Of a stretch of DNA of 64,000 bases, positions 49,077 through 60,000 are shown one piece after another; the stretch's first letter is position 1; each line of letters begins with the position of its first letter. Made by a program: the position numbers and the translations under genes. A model generated the notes under the pieces. That model made no database searches. It had not been told where the DNA came from and saw only the letters and a list, made by a program, of their open reading frames with translations. The stretch spans positions 1 through 64,000 of the forward strand of contig WYBA01000058.1 of NCBI GenBank assembly GCA_011526095.1, in the 5' to 3' direction. Origin of the DNA: Myxococcales bacterium (GTDB lineage Bacteria > Myxococcota_A > Polyangia > Haliangiales > Haliangiaceae).

Positions 49077-49868
49077 ATGAGCCTGCGCGCCGTCGCTCCC
49101 ACCTTCCTGGCCCTCGCAGCGTGCGGCCGCGCCGCCACGACCGAGCGGCCCGTTGTGCTCGACGCACGAGCTCCGGCGTTGGCTGGCTCCTGTCCCGGCT
49201 CCGTCTCGTTCTGCGACCAGGTGTTCGATGCCGACACGACGTCCGTCACCTGCCAGGACCCCGGCATCCACGACCTGTCGCCGCTCGCTTGCCTGCCCCG
49301 CCTCGAGGAGCTCGCCGTCGTCGGCGGGGCGAGCACGTCGCCCGTCGCCGATCTGGCGCCGCTGCGCGAGCTGCGCGGGCTGCGTCACCTCTCGCTCGGT
49401 GACACGTCCGTGGAGGATCTCACGCCGCTGGCCGGCTTGGCCGAGCTGCGCACGCTGCAGCTCCACGGCACGCGCGTCGCCGACCTGCGCCCAATCGGGT
49501 CGCTCGCGAAGCTCGAGGTGCTGACGCTCGCCCGGACACCGGTGGTCGATCTCCGCCCGCTCGCGGGCCTGCAACGACTCCAGCGGCTGGAGCTCGGAGG
49601 CACCGGCGTGACCGACCTTTCACCGCTCGCGGGCCTCGTCCGGCTGCAGCAGCTCAAGCTGGAGCGGACGCAGGTCGCCGACCTCAGCCCGCTCGCCGGG
49701 ATGGTCGCGCTCGAGAGCCTGTGGCTGTTCGACACCCAGGTGACCACGCTCTCCGTGCTCGCCGGGCTCCCGAAGCTGGAGAAGGTCATGCTGCGTGGAG
49801 CGCCGGTCTCCGACGCGGAGGTGGTGGCGCTGCGGCAGGCGAGGCCGCAGCTCGAGATCGTGCGGTGA
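49077..49868 (+). CDS. Leucine-rich-repeat lipoprotein
   Basis: A 263-residue lipoprotein (lipobox ALAAC). A short Cys-containing cap (GSCPGSVSFCDQVF, TCQDPGIHDLSPLAC) precedes about eight internalin-type 22-residue LRRs of the form L-x-x-L-x-L-x-x-T-x-V-x-D-L-x-P-L-A-G-L. Such proteins present a curved binding surface at the cell envelope. A GAGGAAG ribosome site precedes the ATG. It converges with the giant kinase/helicase gene, 33 bp apart. Ligand unknown. Confidence 0.85.
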   Translation: MSLRAVAPTFLALAACGRAATTERPVVLDARAPALAGSCPGSVSFCDQVFDADTTSVTCQDPGIHDLSPLACLPRLEELAVVGGASTSPVADLAPLRELRGLRHLSLGDTSVEDLTPLAGLAELRTLQLHGTRVADLRPIGSLAKLEVLTLARTPVVDLRPLAGLQRLQRLELGGTGVTDLSPLAGLVRLQQLKLERTQVADLSPLAGMVALESLWLFDTQVTTLSVLAGLPKLEKVMLRGAPVSDAEVVALRQARPQLEIVR

Positions 49869-49901
49869 GCGGATCGGCCGACCTGCTGGACGTTCCCCGG
49901 C

Positions 49902-52900
49902 TCATGCCTTGCGCAGCAGCTTGCCGCTGTTCGTCTCGGTGACCTCGACGCGGAACGGCAGCGTGGGGCCCCAGGTGGCGAGCTGGGCGATGAACAAGCG
50001 GGCGCGGCGGGCGCCGCCGACGAGGTTGGCGAGGTCGATCTCGCCGAGCGTGCCGTGGCGATCGAGGTGCATCAGCGCCTGGCGGTACAGGCCGTCCTCG
50101 ATGGCGCGGGCCCAGGCGGGGACATCCGGCGCGGGGGCCGAGGTCGTCGGGGCCGACGGCGCGGGCGCGGTGATCGGTGCGGCGAGCGCGGTGTGCTGGG
50201 TGCGGGCGCGATGGCGTGCGTACAGCTCGCTGGTCGCGGCGCCGCGGCAGCCGGGGACCGCGGCCTCGATCTCCGCGAGGATCTCGGGGGCACGGCGGCG
50301 CCAGCTCGCGGCGGAGATGGAGAGGACCTTCCAGCCGCGCTGGCGGAGCACACCAGGCCGGTGGACGTGGAGGTCGAACGCGTCGCCGGCCGCGCTCGCG
50401 TCGTCGATCAGGATGGCGAGCGCGTAGCGCGCGGGGTCGGCGGGGTCGAGGACGGCGACGGGGACGCGAAAGGTCGACGCGCCGACGTCGAGGTCATGCG
50501 GGATCCCGGCCTGCTCGAGCGCGAGCGCGAGCTGCGTCGAGAGCGGGACGTAGCCCTCGATCGGCAGGCGGACGCGCGCGTGCGCCGGGACGTGGACGGC
50601 CTCGCGGACCAGGTCGAGGATGCGGGTCGCCTCGACGCGGCGACCGCCGTGCATGTGGTGCGCGAACTCGAGGAACTGCTTGAACAGCCGCGGTCCCTCG
50701 TGGCGCGAGGACGCGACCGAGAGCTGCGCCGGCTCGAACGACGCGACGACATAGCAGGCTTGCTTGGCGCGGGAGATCGCGACGTTGAGGCGGCGCTCGC
50801 CGCCGCGCTGGCCGAGCGGCCCGAACCGCGCCGGGACGTAGGCCTCGTCGGTGAGCGCGCCCTTGCGCCGCCGCGACTGCGGCGCGTGGCCGAGGGAGAA
50901 TACGATCACGTCGCGCTCGTCGCCCTGGACCTGCTCGAGGTTCTTCACGAACGGGCGCTCGTCCAGGGACTCGTGCGCGACGGCCTCGGTCCAGCCGGCG
51001 GCAAACGCGGAGTCGGCGGCGACGCGCGCGTCGATCGCGTCGAGCACGGCCTTGCGCTGCTTGAGGTTGAACGTGACCACGCCGATCGTCGGGCGCGGCG
51101 AACGCGCGAGCAGCTCACCGACGACGTCCACGACGCGCTCGGCCTCGGGCTTGTTCTCGCCGCCCTGGTAGGCCCCGTCGGGGACCGAGACCCAGCGCAG
51201 CGCGCTGGGCGCCGACGCGCCCGCCGTCGACGGGATCGTCAGCAGGTTGCCCTGGTACATCGCGTGGTTCGAGAACGCGATCAGCGCCTCGTCGCGGCAG
51301 CGGTAGTGCCAGGCGAGGCCCGCGTGCGCGACACGCGGTCGCGCCAGCGACAGCAACGACTCGGCGCCGAGCAGATCGCGCAGCTCGCGCTGGGCGTCGT
51401 CGTCGACCGCCGCGCGCGCGGGGCCCGATGCGTCGGGGTCGGGCTCGTCGTCGTCTCCGCCGAGGGTGAAGTACGACGACGGCGGCATCTGCTTCTCGTC
51501 GCCCGCGACGACGACGCGGCGGGCGCGGAGCAGCACGGGCAGCCCGGCCTCGACCGTGCATTGCGACGCCTCGTCGAACACGACCAGGTCGAACAGCGGC
51601 TCGCGCGGGAACAGGATCGCCATCGTCTCGGGCGACAGCAGCCACACCGGCGCGACGCCGAGCAGCCCGTGCGGCGCAAACCTCCGGACGAACGTGCGCA
51701 GCGGCATGAGCATGCGGCGCTTGGTCGTCTCCTTGAGCAGGTCCTCGCGCAGCTTCTGCGCGGGCGTGCGTCGCTTGTGCTTCTCGGCCGCCTCGATCCG
51801 CAGCAGCTCGGCCTCGTCGATCCGCGCGAGGGTGCGCTCGATCTCGAGCTCCCGCCGCTCGTGCTCCAGCTCCGCGAGCCGCTCGGCCAGGCGGTCGCGC
51901 TCGCGGTCGTCGGCGCCGGTGCCGAGCTGCGCCAGGCCGGGGTGCTCGCGCTCGACGCGCGCCTGCCACGCCGACGCCCAGGCGCCGCTGATCGCGGCGC
52001 GCCACCCGGCGGCAGGCTCGTCGCCGCGCCGCGCGAGCACGAGGTCGAGGAGCGCGTCCGCGGTCGGCAGGATCGCGCGCGCGCGCGCCAGCAGCGCGTC
52101 CGCCTCCGCGAGCCTGGATGCGTCGCGCCGCCAGGCGTGGAGCAGGGGCTCGAGCGTCGCGGCGGCGGGCAGCGCCGGCAGCCACGGGAACGCGGCACAC
52201 AGCGGCGCGGCCGCGGCGCGAAGGGCGTCGCGCGCGCCGAGAAGCCGGACCCGCTCGTCGACGGTCGCGTCCCACCGCGCGAGCGCGTCCGGGTCCGAGG
52301 CGACGTCGGGCGCCCAGGCCGCAACGGCGACGAGCTGCGGGCGCGCCGCGCCGAGCTCGCGCATCGCGGGCGCGAGCCGCGAGACCCGCTCGACCAGAGG
52401 ACCGACCGCCGACGCCGAGGTCGGCAGCAACGGTCGCAGGCCGAGGCGATCGAGGGCGCCGCCGATCGCGCTCCAGGCGCGGCTCGCGGCGATGCGATCG
52501 GCGAGGTCCTGCACGAGCGCGGGCGTGGCCGCCGCGCCCGCCTGCTCGGGCCACACCTGCGCGAGCTCGCGCCGCAGCGCCGCCCGCGCGCGCCACCACG
52601 ACGGGGCGAGGAACCGGTACCAGGCGCCGCCGAGACGCCGGAGCACGGCGAGCGCCGCGACGAGCTCGGGCGTGGGGGTGAACGCCACGGCGCGGTCGAG
52701 CTTGACCATCGCGGTACGGCCGTCGTCCCACGCCGCGCGCGCCTCGTCGGTCGCCAGCAGCCGCGCCGGATCGGTGGCGGCGAGCGGCAAGATCGCGCCG
52801 AACAGCCGGCGATCCTCCTCGCTGGCCCGCAGGCCGCGCGCCTCGACCGCGACGCCGAGCGCCGGGCGCGCGCGATCCACGTCCTCGGGAGACACCGGGG

Positions 52901-55900
52901 TCGCGCGCGCCGCGGCCTCGTAGGTCCGGGCCGCGGCGAGCGCGGCCTCGAGCATGCGGGTGTGCTCGTCGAGGAAGGCCGGGCTCGTCGACGCCAGGAG
53001 CGGCCGCGGGGCCACGCCGGCGGGCGCGCGCCAGGGGCTCGCGGGGCCCCACACGTCGGCCAGCGGCTGGAGCGCGACCGCGAGGTCGAGCAGCTCGCGC
53101 AGGCTCGACTGCGCCACCTGATCGAGGCCACCGCCGAAGGACGGGTCGCGCGGGTCCTGACACGCCGCGAACGCGAGCAGCTCGCCGAGCGACAGCTCGA
53201 GGCCCGCCGGGCGCGCGCGCAGGGCGCTGGCTCGGAGGTCGAGGGCGTGCGCGACGCGCTCGTGCTCGGCCTGGACGCGCTCCGCCTCGGCCGCGTCGAA
53301 CGGGATGCGGTCCCGCTGCTCGAGCCGCGCCGCGAGGTGCGCGTAGAGCGGCTTGCGGTCCTCGTGGACGTCGTGGACGACCGCGAGCGCCTTCGCGAAC
53401 CCGATCGCGGTGAGGCGCTGGTGCACGACGTCGAGCGCCGCGCGCTTCTCGCACACGACCGCGACGCGCTCGCCCCGGCGCAGCGCCTCGGCGACGAGGT
53501 TGACGATGACCTGGCTCTTGCCGGTGCCCGGCGGCCCGTCGACGACGGTGGCCGCCTGCTGGCGACAGGCGGCGATCACCGAGCGCTGCGACGGGTCCGC
53601 GGGGATGACGGGCGTCCAGGACGGATCCGCGGCAGGCCCCGGGCCCACGGGCGCCGCGCCGCCGAGGAGGCGCTCGGGCAGCAGCGTCGCCGCCGCGCCG
53701 AGCACGGACGAGAGCTCGACGTCGGGCCGGGCGAGCTCCTGGAGCAGGCCGTCGTAGTCCTGCAGCAGGTCCGAGCTCGACTGGGGGAACATCCCGAGCA
53801 CAGCGACCTCCTCGACCTCGAGCAGCTCGCCGCGCTCGAGGAGCTCGACGTCCCGGTCACGAAACGGCAGCAGCGGCCCGTCCTGGTGGGTCGTGACCAG
53901 CCCGACCTCGGCGAGGCGGCGGCGGACAGCCTCGGGTCCGCCGGCCGGGTCGCCGGCGAGCTGCTCCAGCTCGTCGGACAGCTCGTCGCCGTAGGCGAAC
54001 CCGCGCTTGTTGAACACGAGCCGGATCAGCGACTGGTTGGCGACCGCGGGCTCGTCGGGCCGCGGGCGAAGGCGATAGCCGCGCGCGCCCGCGCCGTCGC
54101 GCTCGAGGTCGACCGGGTACAGCACGAGCGGCGCGCGCACCGTGTAGCCGGCGACGTTGCCGGTGAGGAACGGGTAGCCGACGTAGAGATCGTGGGCACC
54201 CGTCTCCTCGAACCGCTCCGCGACCTCGCGCGACAGCGCGAGCAGCTCGGCCGAGACGGCGGCCGCGCTGGAGTGCCGGCCAGCGTCCGCGGCGTCGACG
54301 ACGCGCACCTGCTTGCCGGCGCGGACCTGCGCGAGCACGCGCTCCGACATCCCGACGGAGACCTTGTCGAGCTCCGCGAGATCGAAGGCGCGACCGCGGC
54401 GCGCCTGGCGGAGCCGGACGGAGGGGCTCCGCCCGTCGCCGGAGACGAGCTGCTCGCGCAGGCGGCGCAGCGCGGAGATCAGCGCGGCGCGACTGACATC
54501 GTCGATCACGGCGCGCGGGCGCTCCGGCGCACGCGCGGTCGCGCGCACCGCGAGGTCGAGCCGCTCGTCGAGGGCGGCGGAGGTGACCTCGGTCGATGCC
54601 TCGATGCCGTGACGGCGGAACGCCTTGACCAGCCGCGCGACGTGGTCGTCGGTCCGGCGGTCCGAGCCGAGCAGCCGCAGCAGGCGGCGCAGGGTGATCG
54701 TGGCCTCACCGCGGCGCACGACGCCGCGCAGGAACGCCTCGAGCGCGTCCTCGACGTCCCGCCGCTTCGGCGGCATCGGGAGATCGGCGACCGTGACCTC
54801 CTGGGCCGCGAGCTCGACCCGGAGCGTCGCGAACAGCACGGACAGGTAGCGCCGGTACTCGGCCTCGGCGCCGACGACCCGTCCAACCGCGATGATCAGC
54901 TCGACCTCGCGCGCGTCGATCGCGCCGTCCGCGCCCATCACGTGGACGAGGAGGTGGAACAGCGCCCGCGTGAGATCGGGGCCGCCTGCGGCCACGACCG
55001 GCGCGGTCTCGTGGAAGCGCTCGACCGCGAGCTCGGGGTCGAGGTAGCTGCGCCAGTCGGCGACGAGCGGGGCGAAGATCTTCTCGATCGCCCCGGACTC
55101 CTCGTCGGACAGCTCGCCGTCGGCGAACGCGACGATGACGGCGGCGGCGAGCGCGCACTCGTGGAGCTCGCGCGGTGGCTCGCCGGTGCGGCTGTGGTCG
55201 AGCGCCGGTGATCCGCTGGCGTCCTCGTCGCCGCTGCCGAGGCAGCGCGCGAGGATCGCGTCGACGTCGGCGAGCGCGCGCGTGCCCGGGCCCTTGCCGG
55301 TCAGCTCCTGGTACGTGCGCGTCTCGCTGAACAGCCACAGCGCGTAGCTGCGGAGGTTGTGCTCGGGGTGGGTCCCGGCGTAGACGTCCCCGCCCTCGAC
55401 GAGCCCGCGCTCGATGACGTCGCGGCACTGCGCGAGGTACGCGTCGGTGTCCCACGTCAGCTCGCTGCTGGACAGGCCGGTGACCGTGGCCATCTCGAGG
55501 CGGAGCGCAGCGTGGAGGTCCTGGCAGGCGAGCAGCCCGAGGCGATCCGCGGTGAGCTCGGCGGCCATGCTGAGCTTGGCGAGCGCGAGCTCGAGGCGAG
55601 GCTCGAGCTCGACCCGACCGAGGACCCGCGAGACGCCGAGCATGCGCGTGTGCGGGCTCGTCGGGCCGTGCGCGAGGTAGTGACCGAGCTCGTGGCCGAA
55701 CACCGCGCGCAGGGCAGGCTCGTCGAGGCGCGACAGCAGCGAGCCGTGGATCTCGAGGAGGATCGGATCGCGGACCTGGTGCATCGCCGCGTTCTCGGGT
55801 CCGCTGCGCTGGTAGAGCTCGAGCTCACCCGGGACGCCCAGGACGCGGGCCGCCTCGCGCGCGAGCGCGTAGGCCTGGGGCGCCATCGAGTCGGTCAGGC

Positions 55901-57053
55901 GCAAGCTCTGCGCCATCAGCTGGCGGCGCACGTCCTTGTCGTCCGCCGGCACCAGGCGAGCGGCGAGCGGCGCGGCGAGGGGGTGCTGGGCGACCCGCTC
56001 CGCGAAGGTGCGCTCGCACCCCACGCGGATCGCCTCGACGTCCAGCCGCTCGAGCACGCGCGGCGGGCTGGCCGGTGGACGCGGGACCTGGTGGATCACC
56101 GAAGACGACCGCTCCCTGGGGAGCGGCTCCGTGGGGCTCGCCGAGGTCGTTCCGTGCGCGCCGGCGTCCGCCCCCAGCGCCGCCTGGAACGCCTCGCACG
56201 TCGGGAAGCGACTCGCCGGGTCGGGCGACATCGCGCGCTCGATCGCCGAGACCAGCGGCGACGGGAGGTCGGGGCGACGCTGCGCGAGCGGCACGAACCG
56301 GCCATGAACGATCCGCTCCATCACCTCGTAGTCGCTGGGGCCGTCGAACGGCGGCTGGCCTGCCGCGAGCTCGTACGCGAGCACGCCCAGCGAGAAGATG
56401 TCGGAGCGCGGGGTCGCGTCCCGCGCGCTGCGGAGCTGCTCGGGGCTCATGTACGTCAGCGTCCCCAGGCGCGCGTCCTCGCGCGTCGCCCGCGGCGCCG
56501 AGGACAGCGCCGCGGCGTCGGCGATCTTGGCGATGCCGAAGTCGGCGACCTTGGGGACGACGCCGCCGTCCGGGCCACGCGCCAGCAAGACGTTCGCCGG
56601 CTTGAGGTCGCGGTGGATGATGCCCTGGGCGTGCGCGGCGCCGACCGCGTCGAGGATCGGGAGCAGGAGCCCTCGGAGCTGGTCGACCGGGGGCAAGACC
56701 CGGCGGTCGTCGATCACCGTCTCCAGGCTCGGCCCGTCGACGTACTCGCAGACGAGGGCCGCGACCTCGGGCGTCGCGACCGTGTCCGTGACCCGCACGA
56801 TGCCCGGGTGCCTCAGGTTCGCCTGGATCCGCCCCTCGTCGAGGAACCGCGCGCGCGCCTGCGGCGCCTCGCGCAGCCCGGGCGCGAGCACCTTGAGGGC
56901 GTGCATCGTGCCGAGCGTGGCGTGCCGTGCGCGGTAGACGTGGGCCATCCCCCCCTCGCCGATCTTCGCCTCGACGACGTAGTTGCCGACGCGCTGGCCG
57001 GCAGACAGCGCCCCGCGGGGAGAGGGGGCAGGCGGTGGGTCGGAGAGGGTCAC
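49902..57053 (-). CDS. 2383-residue fusion: Ser/Thr kinase, M48 peptidase, TerB, SF1 helicase, degenerate REase
   Basis: One frame with five modules. (1) Ser/Thr kinase, 24-295: IGEGGMAHVY, Lys54, IIHRDLKPANV (Asp149), DFG 171-173, YMSPEQ; all catalytic residues present. (2) M48-type metallopeptidase, about 400-570: FGHELGHYLAHG (His454, Glu455, His458) and MAAELTADRLG (Glu499). (3) TerB-like domain, 630-745: VAFADGELSDEE and MGADGAIDAREVE. (4) DUF4011-type SF1 helicase: Walker A GPPGTGKSQV near 1173, DEASQCTVEAGLPVLL near 1825, VQGDERDVIVFSLG, RLNVAISRAKQ. (5) REase fold near 2145-2260, with key acidic residues altered. The ATG overlaps the stop of the SbcC-like gene (ATGA). No membrane segment. 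Likely a regulated DNA-acting effector; the function is undescribed to my knowledge. Confidence 0.88.
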   Translation of the reverse strand: MTLSDPPPAPSPRGALSAGQRVGNYVVEAKIGEGGMAHVYRARHATLGTMHALKVLAPGLREAPQARARFLDEGRIQANLRHPGIVRVTDTVATPEVAALVCEYVDGPSLETVIDDRRVLPPVDQLRGLLLPILDAVGAAHAQGIIHRDLKPANVLLARGPDGGVVPKVADFGIAKIADAAALSSAPRATREDARLGTLTYMSPEQLRSARDATPRSDIFSLGVLAYELAAGQPPFDGPSDYEVMERIVHGRFVPLAQRRPDLPSPLVSAIERAMSPDPASRFPTCEAFQAALGADAGAHGTTSASPTEPLPRERSSSVIHQVPRPPASPPRVLERLDVEAIRVGCERTFAERVAQHPLAAPLAARLVPADDKDVRRQLMAQSLRLTDSMAPQAYALAREAARVLGVPGELELYQRSGPENAAMHQVRDPILLEIHGSLLSRLDEPALRAVFGHELGHYLAHGPTSPHTRMLGVSRVLGRVELEPRLELALAKLSMAAELTADRLGLLACQDLHAALRLEMATVTGLSSSELTWDTDAYLAQCRDVIERGLVEGGDVYAGTHPEHNLRSYALWLFSETRTYQELTGKGPGTRALADVDAILARCLGSGDEDASGSPALDHSRTGEPPRELHECALAAAVIVAFADGELSDEESGAIEKIFAPLVADWRSYLDPELAVERFHETAPVVAAGGPDLTRALFHLLVHVMGADGAIDAREVELIIAVGRVVGAEAEYRRYLSVLFATLRVELAAQEVTVADLPMPPKRRDVEDALEAFLRGVVRRGEATITLRRLLRLLGSDRRTDDHVARLVKAFRRHGIEASTEVTSAALDERLDLAVRATARAPERPRAVIDDVSRAALISALRRLREQLVSGDGRSPSVRLRQARRGRAFDLAELDKVSVGMSERVLAQVRAGKQVRVVDAADAGRHSSAAAVSAELLALSREVAERFEETGAHDLYVGYPFLTGNVAGYTVRAPLVLYPVDLERDGAGARGYRLRPRPDEPAVANQSLIRLVFNKRGFAYGDELSDELEQLAGDPAGGPEAVRRRLAEVGLVTTHQDGPLLPFRDRDVELLERGELLEVEEVAVLGMFPQSSSDLLQDYDGLLQELARPDVELSSVLGAAATLLPERLLGGAAPVGPGPAADPSWTPVIPADPSQRSVIAACRQQAATVVDGPPGTGKSQVIVNLVAEALRRGERVAVVCEKRAALDVVHQRLTAIGFAKALAVVHDVHEDRKPLYAHLAARLEQRDRIPFDAAEAERVQAEHERVAHALDLRASALRARPAGLELSLGELLAFAACQDPRDPSFGGGLDQVAQSSLRELLDLAVALQPLADVWGPASPWRAPAGVAPRPLLASTSPAFLDEHTRMLEAALAAARTYEAAARATPVSPEDVDRARPALGVAVEARGLRASEEDRRLFGAILPLAATDPARLLATDEARAAWDDGRTAMVKLDRAVAFTPTPELVAALAVLRRLGGAWYRFLAPSWWRARAALRRELAQVWPEQAGAAATPALVQDLADRIAASRAWSAIGGALDRLGLRPLLPTSASAVGPLVERVSRLAPAMRELGAARPQLVAVAAWAPDVASDPDALARWDATVDERVRLLGARDALRAAAAPLCAAFPWLPALPAAATLEPLLHAWRRDASRLAEADALLARARAILPTADALLDLVLARRGDEPAAGWRAAISGAWASAWQARVEREHPGLAQLGTGADDRERDRLAERLAELEHERRELEIERTLARIDEAELLRIEAAEKHKRRTPAQKLREDLLKETTKRRMLMPLRTFVRRFAPHGLLGVAPVWLLSPETMAILFPREPLFDLVVFDEASQCTVEAGLPVLLRARRVVVAGDEKQMPPSSYFTLGGDDDEPDPDASGPARAAVDDDAQRELRDLLGAESLLSLARPRVAHAGLAWHYRCRDEALIAFSNHAMYQGNLLTIPSTAGASAPSALRWVSVPDGAYQGGENKPEAERVVDVVGELLARSPRPTIGVVTFNLKQRKAVLDAIDARVAADSAFAAGWTEAVAHESLDERPFVKNLEQVQGDERDVIVFSLGHAPQSRRRKGALTDEAYVPARFGPLGQRGGERRLNVAISRAKQACYVVASFEPAQLSVASSRHEGPRLFKQFLEFAHHMHGGRRVEATRILDLVREAVHVPAHARVRLPIEGYVPLSTQLALALEQAGIPHDLDVGASTFRVPVAVLDPADPARYALAILIDDASAAGDAFDLHVHRPGVLRQRGWKVLSISAASWRRRAPEILAEIEAAVPGCRGAATSELYARHRARTQHTALAAPITAPAPSAPTTSAPAPDVPAWARAIEDGLYRQALMHLDRHGTLGEIDLANLVGGARRARLFIAQLATWGPTLPFRVEVTETNSGKLLRKA

Positions 57054-60000
57054 GGGCTGGCGGCTCCTTGGCGCGGGCGCGCCGCGGGGGCGAACCGCCG
57101 GATGATCTGCGACAGGTCGATCGCGCGCACGCGGGCGGTGTCACGAAGGGGCTGGCCCGCCGCCGGGCGCTCGTCGTCGGCGAGGAGCTCCTGCGGGCGG
57201 CAGGTGATCAGGACGATCTGGACGTCGGCGGAGGCCTGGCGCAGCAGCTCGTTGAACCAGGCGAGGCGGCTGGTGTCGCTCTGGCTGAGGTGGTCGTCGA
57301 GGACGATCGCGCTGCGGAGCTGCTCGGCGATGCACACCCGCAGCAGCGTCGCGAGCTGGTCCTGGGTGCCGGCGGACAGGGCGGCGAGGTCACGGCGCTC
57401 GCCGGCGACGAGGACGCCGCCGGCCTCGAGCTGGGCGCCGAGCTCGAGGTCGCCGTAGCGCCCGGCGGTGAGCGCGCGGAACCGCTCGCTGACCGGGCCG
57501 GCGAGCGCGCGGCCGAGGTGGGCGCTCTCGGTCGTCTCGGTCTCGCGCAGCGTGGTCTGGAGCAGCCGCCACGCCTCGCACTCGATCTCGAGCTCGCGCT
57601 CGCGCTGGAGCGCGCGGTCGAGCGCCTGGCCGATCTCGGCGAGGCGCTCGCGCACGATGTTGCCGCCGACCTGCTCGAGCGCGCCGCGCGCACGCGCGAG
57701 CTCGTCGTCGAGGTCGCGGAGCTCGTCCCGCCCACGCGCGAGGCTCCGCTCGAGCAGCTCGACGGTGTCCGGCTCGACGTCGCCCATCGCGGGCTCGAGC
57801 TCGAGCATGCGCGCGCGCAGGCGCGCGATCTCGGCGCGGTGCTCGTCGAGGTTGACGCTGGCGACGGCGACGCGCTGGTCAGCGTGCGCGACGACCGCGG
57901 CGGCATGGTCGGCGCGCGCCGCGTCGCAGGCGGTCGCGGCGGCGGTGGCCCGCGCGCGCGCGTCACGGGCCGCCTCGTCGGCGGCCTGGGCCCGGACGCG
58001 AAGGTCGGCGATCGCCGCGGCGTGCGCGGCGCGCGCGGCCTCGACGTCCTGGCGCGCGCCGGCGACCGCGGCCGCCGCCACCTCCCGCGCCCGCTCGGCG
58101 GCCCGCACCGTCTCGTGCCAGGTGGTGAGCGGCAGCGAACGCGCGCCCGCGTCGAGGTCGGCGCGCCAGGCGCCCGCGACGTCGAGCTGGCGCGCGGCGC
58201 TTCGCGCGGCGTCGAGGCGCGTCGCCGCCTGGACCTGCGCGACGCGGGCGACGCCGGCGGCCTCCTCGGCAAGCCGCTGGCGCTCGGCGGCCGCGGCCAG
58301 CCCGGCCTGCGCCGACGCGACCGCGGCGTCGACGGCCGCCTCGGCCTGGGACGCGCCGCTGGCGAGCGTCGCGCGCTCGCGCTCGACATCCGCGAGGTCC
58401 GTGGCGAGCTGCTGGAGCGCGGCGCGCGCGGTCGCGACGACCTCGGCCCACGGCGCGTCGAGCGTCGCCTGCGCGGCCGCGGCGTCGGTGTGGCGGCGTG
58501 CGGCGTCGGCGCGCAGCGCGTCGTGGTGGGCCTCGGTCCGCGCGACCTCGGCCCGCGCCGCGTCCAGCGAGGCGCGCCGCGCGGCGACCTCGGCGTCGAG
58601 CTCGCCGGCGCGGCGGCGAAGGCCGGCTTGCCACGGCTCCCCGAGCCGCGCGAGCCCGAGCGCGAGCTCCTCGCGATCGGCGGCGCCGAGCTCGGCCTCG
58701 GCCGCGGCGTGCTGCTCACGCAGCGCGGCCAGCTCGACCAGCGCGACCGCGGCGGCGCGCTGGTCCGCGATGTCCGCGTCCCGGACATGATCGGCGATCC
58801 GGCGCGCGGCGTCGTCCGAGCGGGCGCGCAGCCCGGCGAGCTCGTCGATCGAGGCGGCGCCGTGCTCGACGAGCGCGGCCTCACCGTCGCGCACCCAGCG
58901 CGCGCGCAGCTCGGCCGCGCGCGCCCGCGCGGCCTCCTCCCCCGCGATCACCTCGAGCTCGCCGACCTCGTCGAGGTCGAGCGCGAGGCGCCGGGTCGCG
59001 GCGAGCGTGAGCGGCTCGCTCACCGTGACCGGCGCGTCCACGGCGCCGTCGCGCGTCGCGCGGACCGTGACGGGGCGGCGCGGGCGCAGGACGATCGACA
59101 GCCCGCCGCCGAGCGCGGCCTCGGCGACGCGCAGCTCGTCGTGCAGCGCGCGCAGCGCGGCGATCCGGTCAGGGGGCGGCAGCGCCGGCCGGACCTGCGC
59201 GCGCAGCTCCTCGGCGGCGCGCCGCAGGTCCTCGGCGCGCGCGCGCTCCCGCGCCGCGTCCTCGCTGGCCTTCGTGGCGGAAGCGAGCTGATCGCGCAGC
59301 GCGCGGTAGCGCCCGTACGCCTCGACCTGCGCGAGCCCGGTGCGCCCATGCTCGGCGCGCGCGAGCCCGGACTCCGCCGTGGCGACGGCGGCGCGCGCCG
59401 CGTCGACCTCGCTTCTCGCGCGCGCCACCGCCTCGTCGGCCTCCGCCGCCGCGCGGGCCAGCGCACCGGCCTCCCGCGCTCGCTGCATCACCGCCTCGCG
59501 CTCGGCGCGGTGCGACGCCAGGACCAGGGCGCGGTTGTCCAGCTCGTGGCGGCGCAGCTCCCGCGCCTGGACCCGGTCGCCGCTGCGCGCGTCTCGCTGG
59601 CGCTGGCGAGCGTCGTCGAGGGCCTGGCGCGCGCGGTCGACCCCGGCGCGAGCCTCGGCGAGCGCGGCGTCGGCGCCCGCCGCCCTCTCCGTGGCCTCGC
59701 GCGACGTGACGTCGGCCGTGGCGAGCTGTGTGGCGGCTGTCTCGGCCGCGCGCAGCGCGCTCACGGCCATGGCCGCGCCCGCGTCCGCCGCGCGGGCATC
59801 CTCCTCGGCCGCGCGCAGGCGCGCCTGGAGCGCCTCGACCTCACGCGCCGCGTCGGGCGCGTGGGCGAGCGCGTCGAGCCGGGCGCGGGCGGACTGGGCG
59901 GCGACGTCCGCCTCGGCGACGGCGCGCGCCAGACGCTCCGCCTCGCTCGCGGCGGCGGCGGCCTGCTGGTCGAGCACGCGGAGCTGCGCCTCGGCGGCCG

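Noticed and set aside
48928..49080. Small gene of about 50 codons
   Set aside because: No ribosome site, overlaps the LRR gene start, and has no recognisable motif; kept only as a note in the gap entry.
50055..55211. 1718-residue plus-strand frame opposite the giant gene
   Set aside because: No recognisable motifs, biased Arg/Gly/Val content, and opposite to a protein with clear catalytic motifs.
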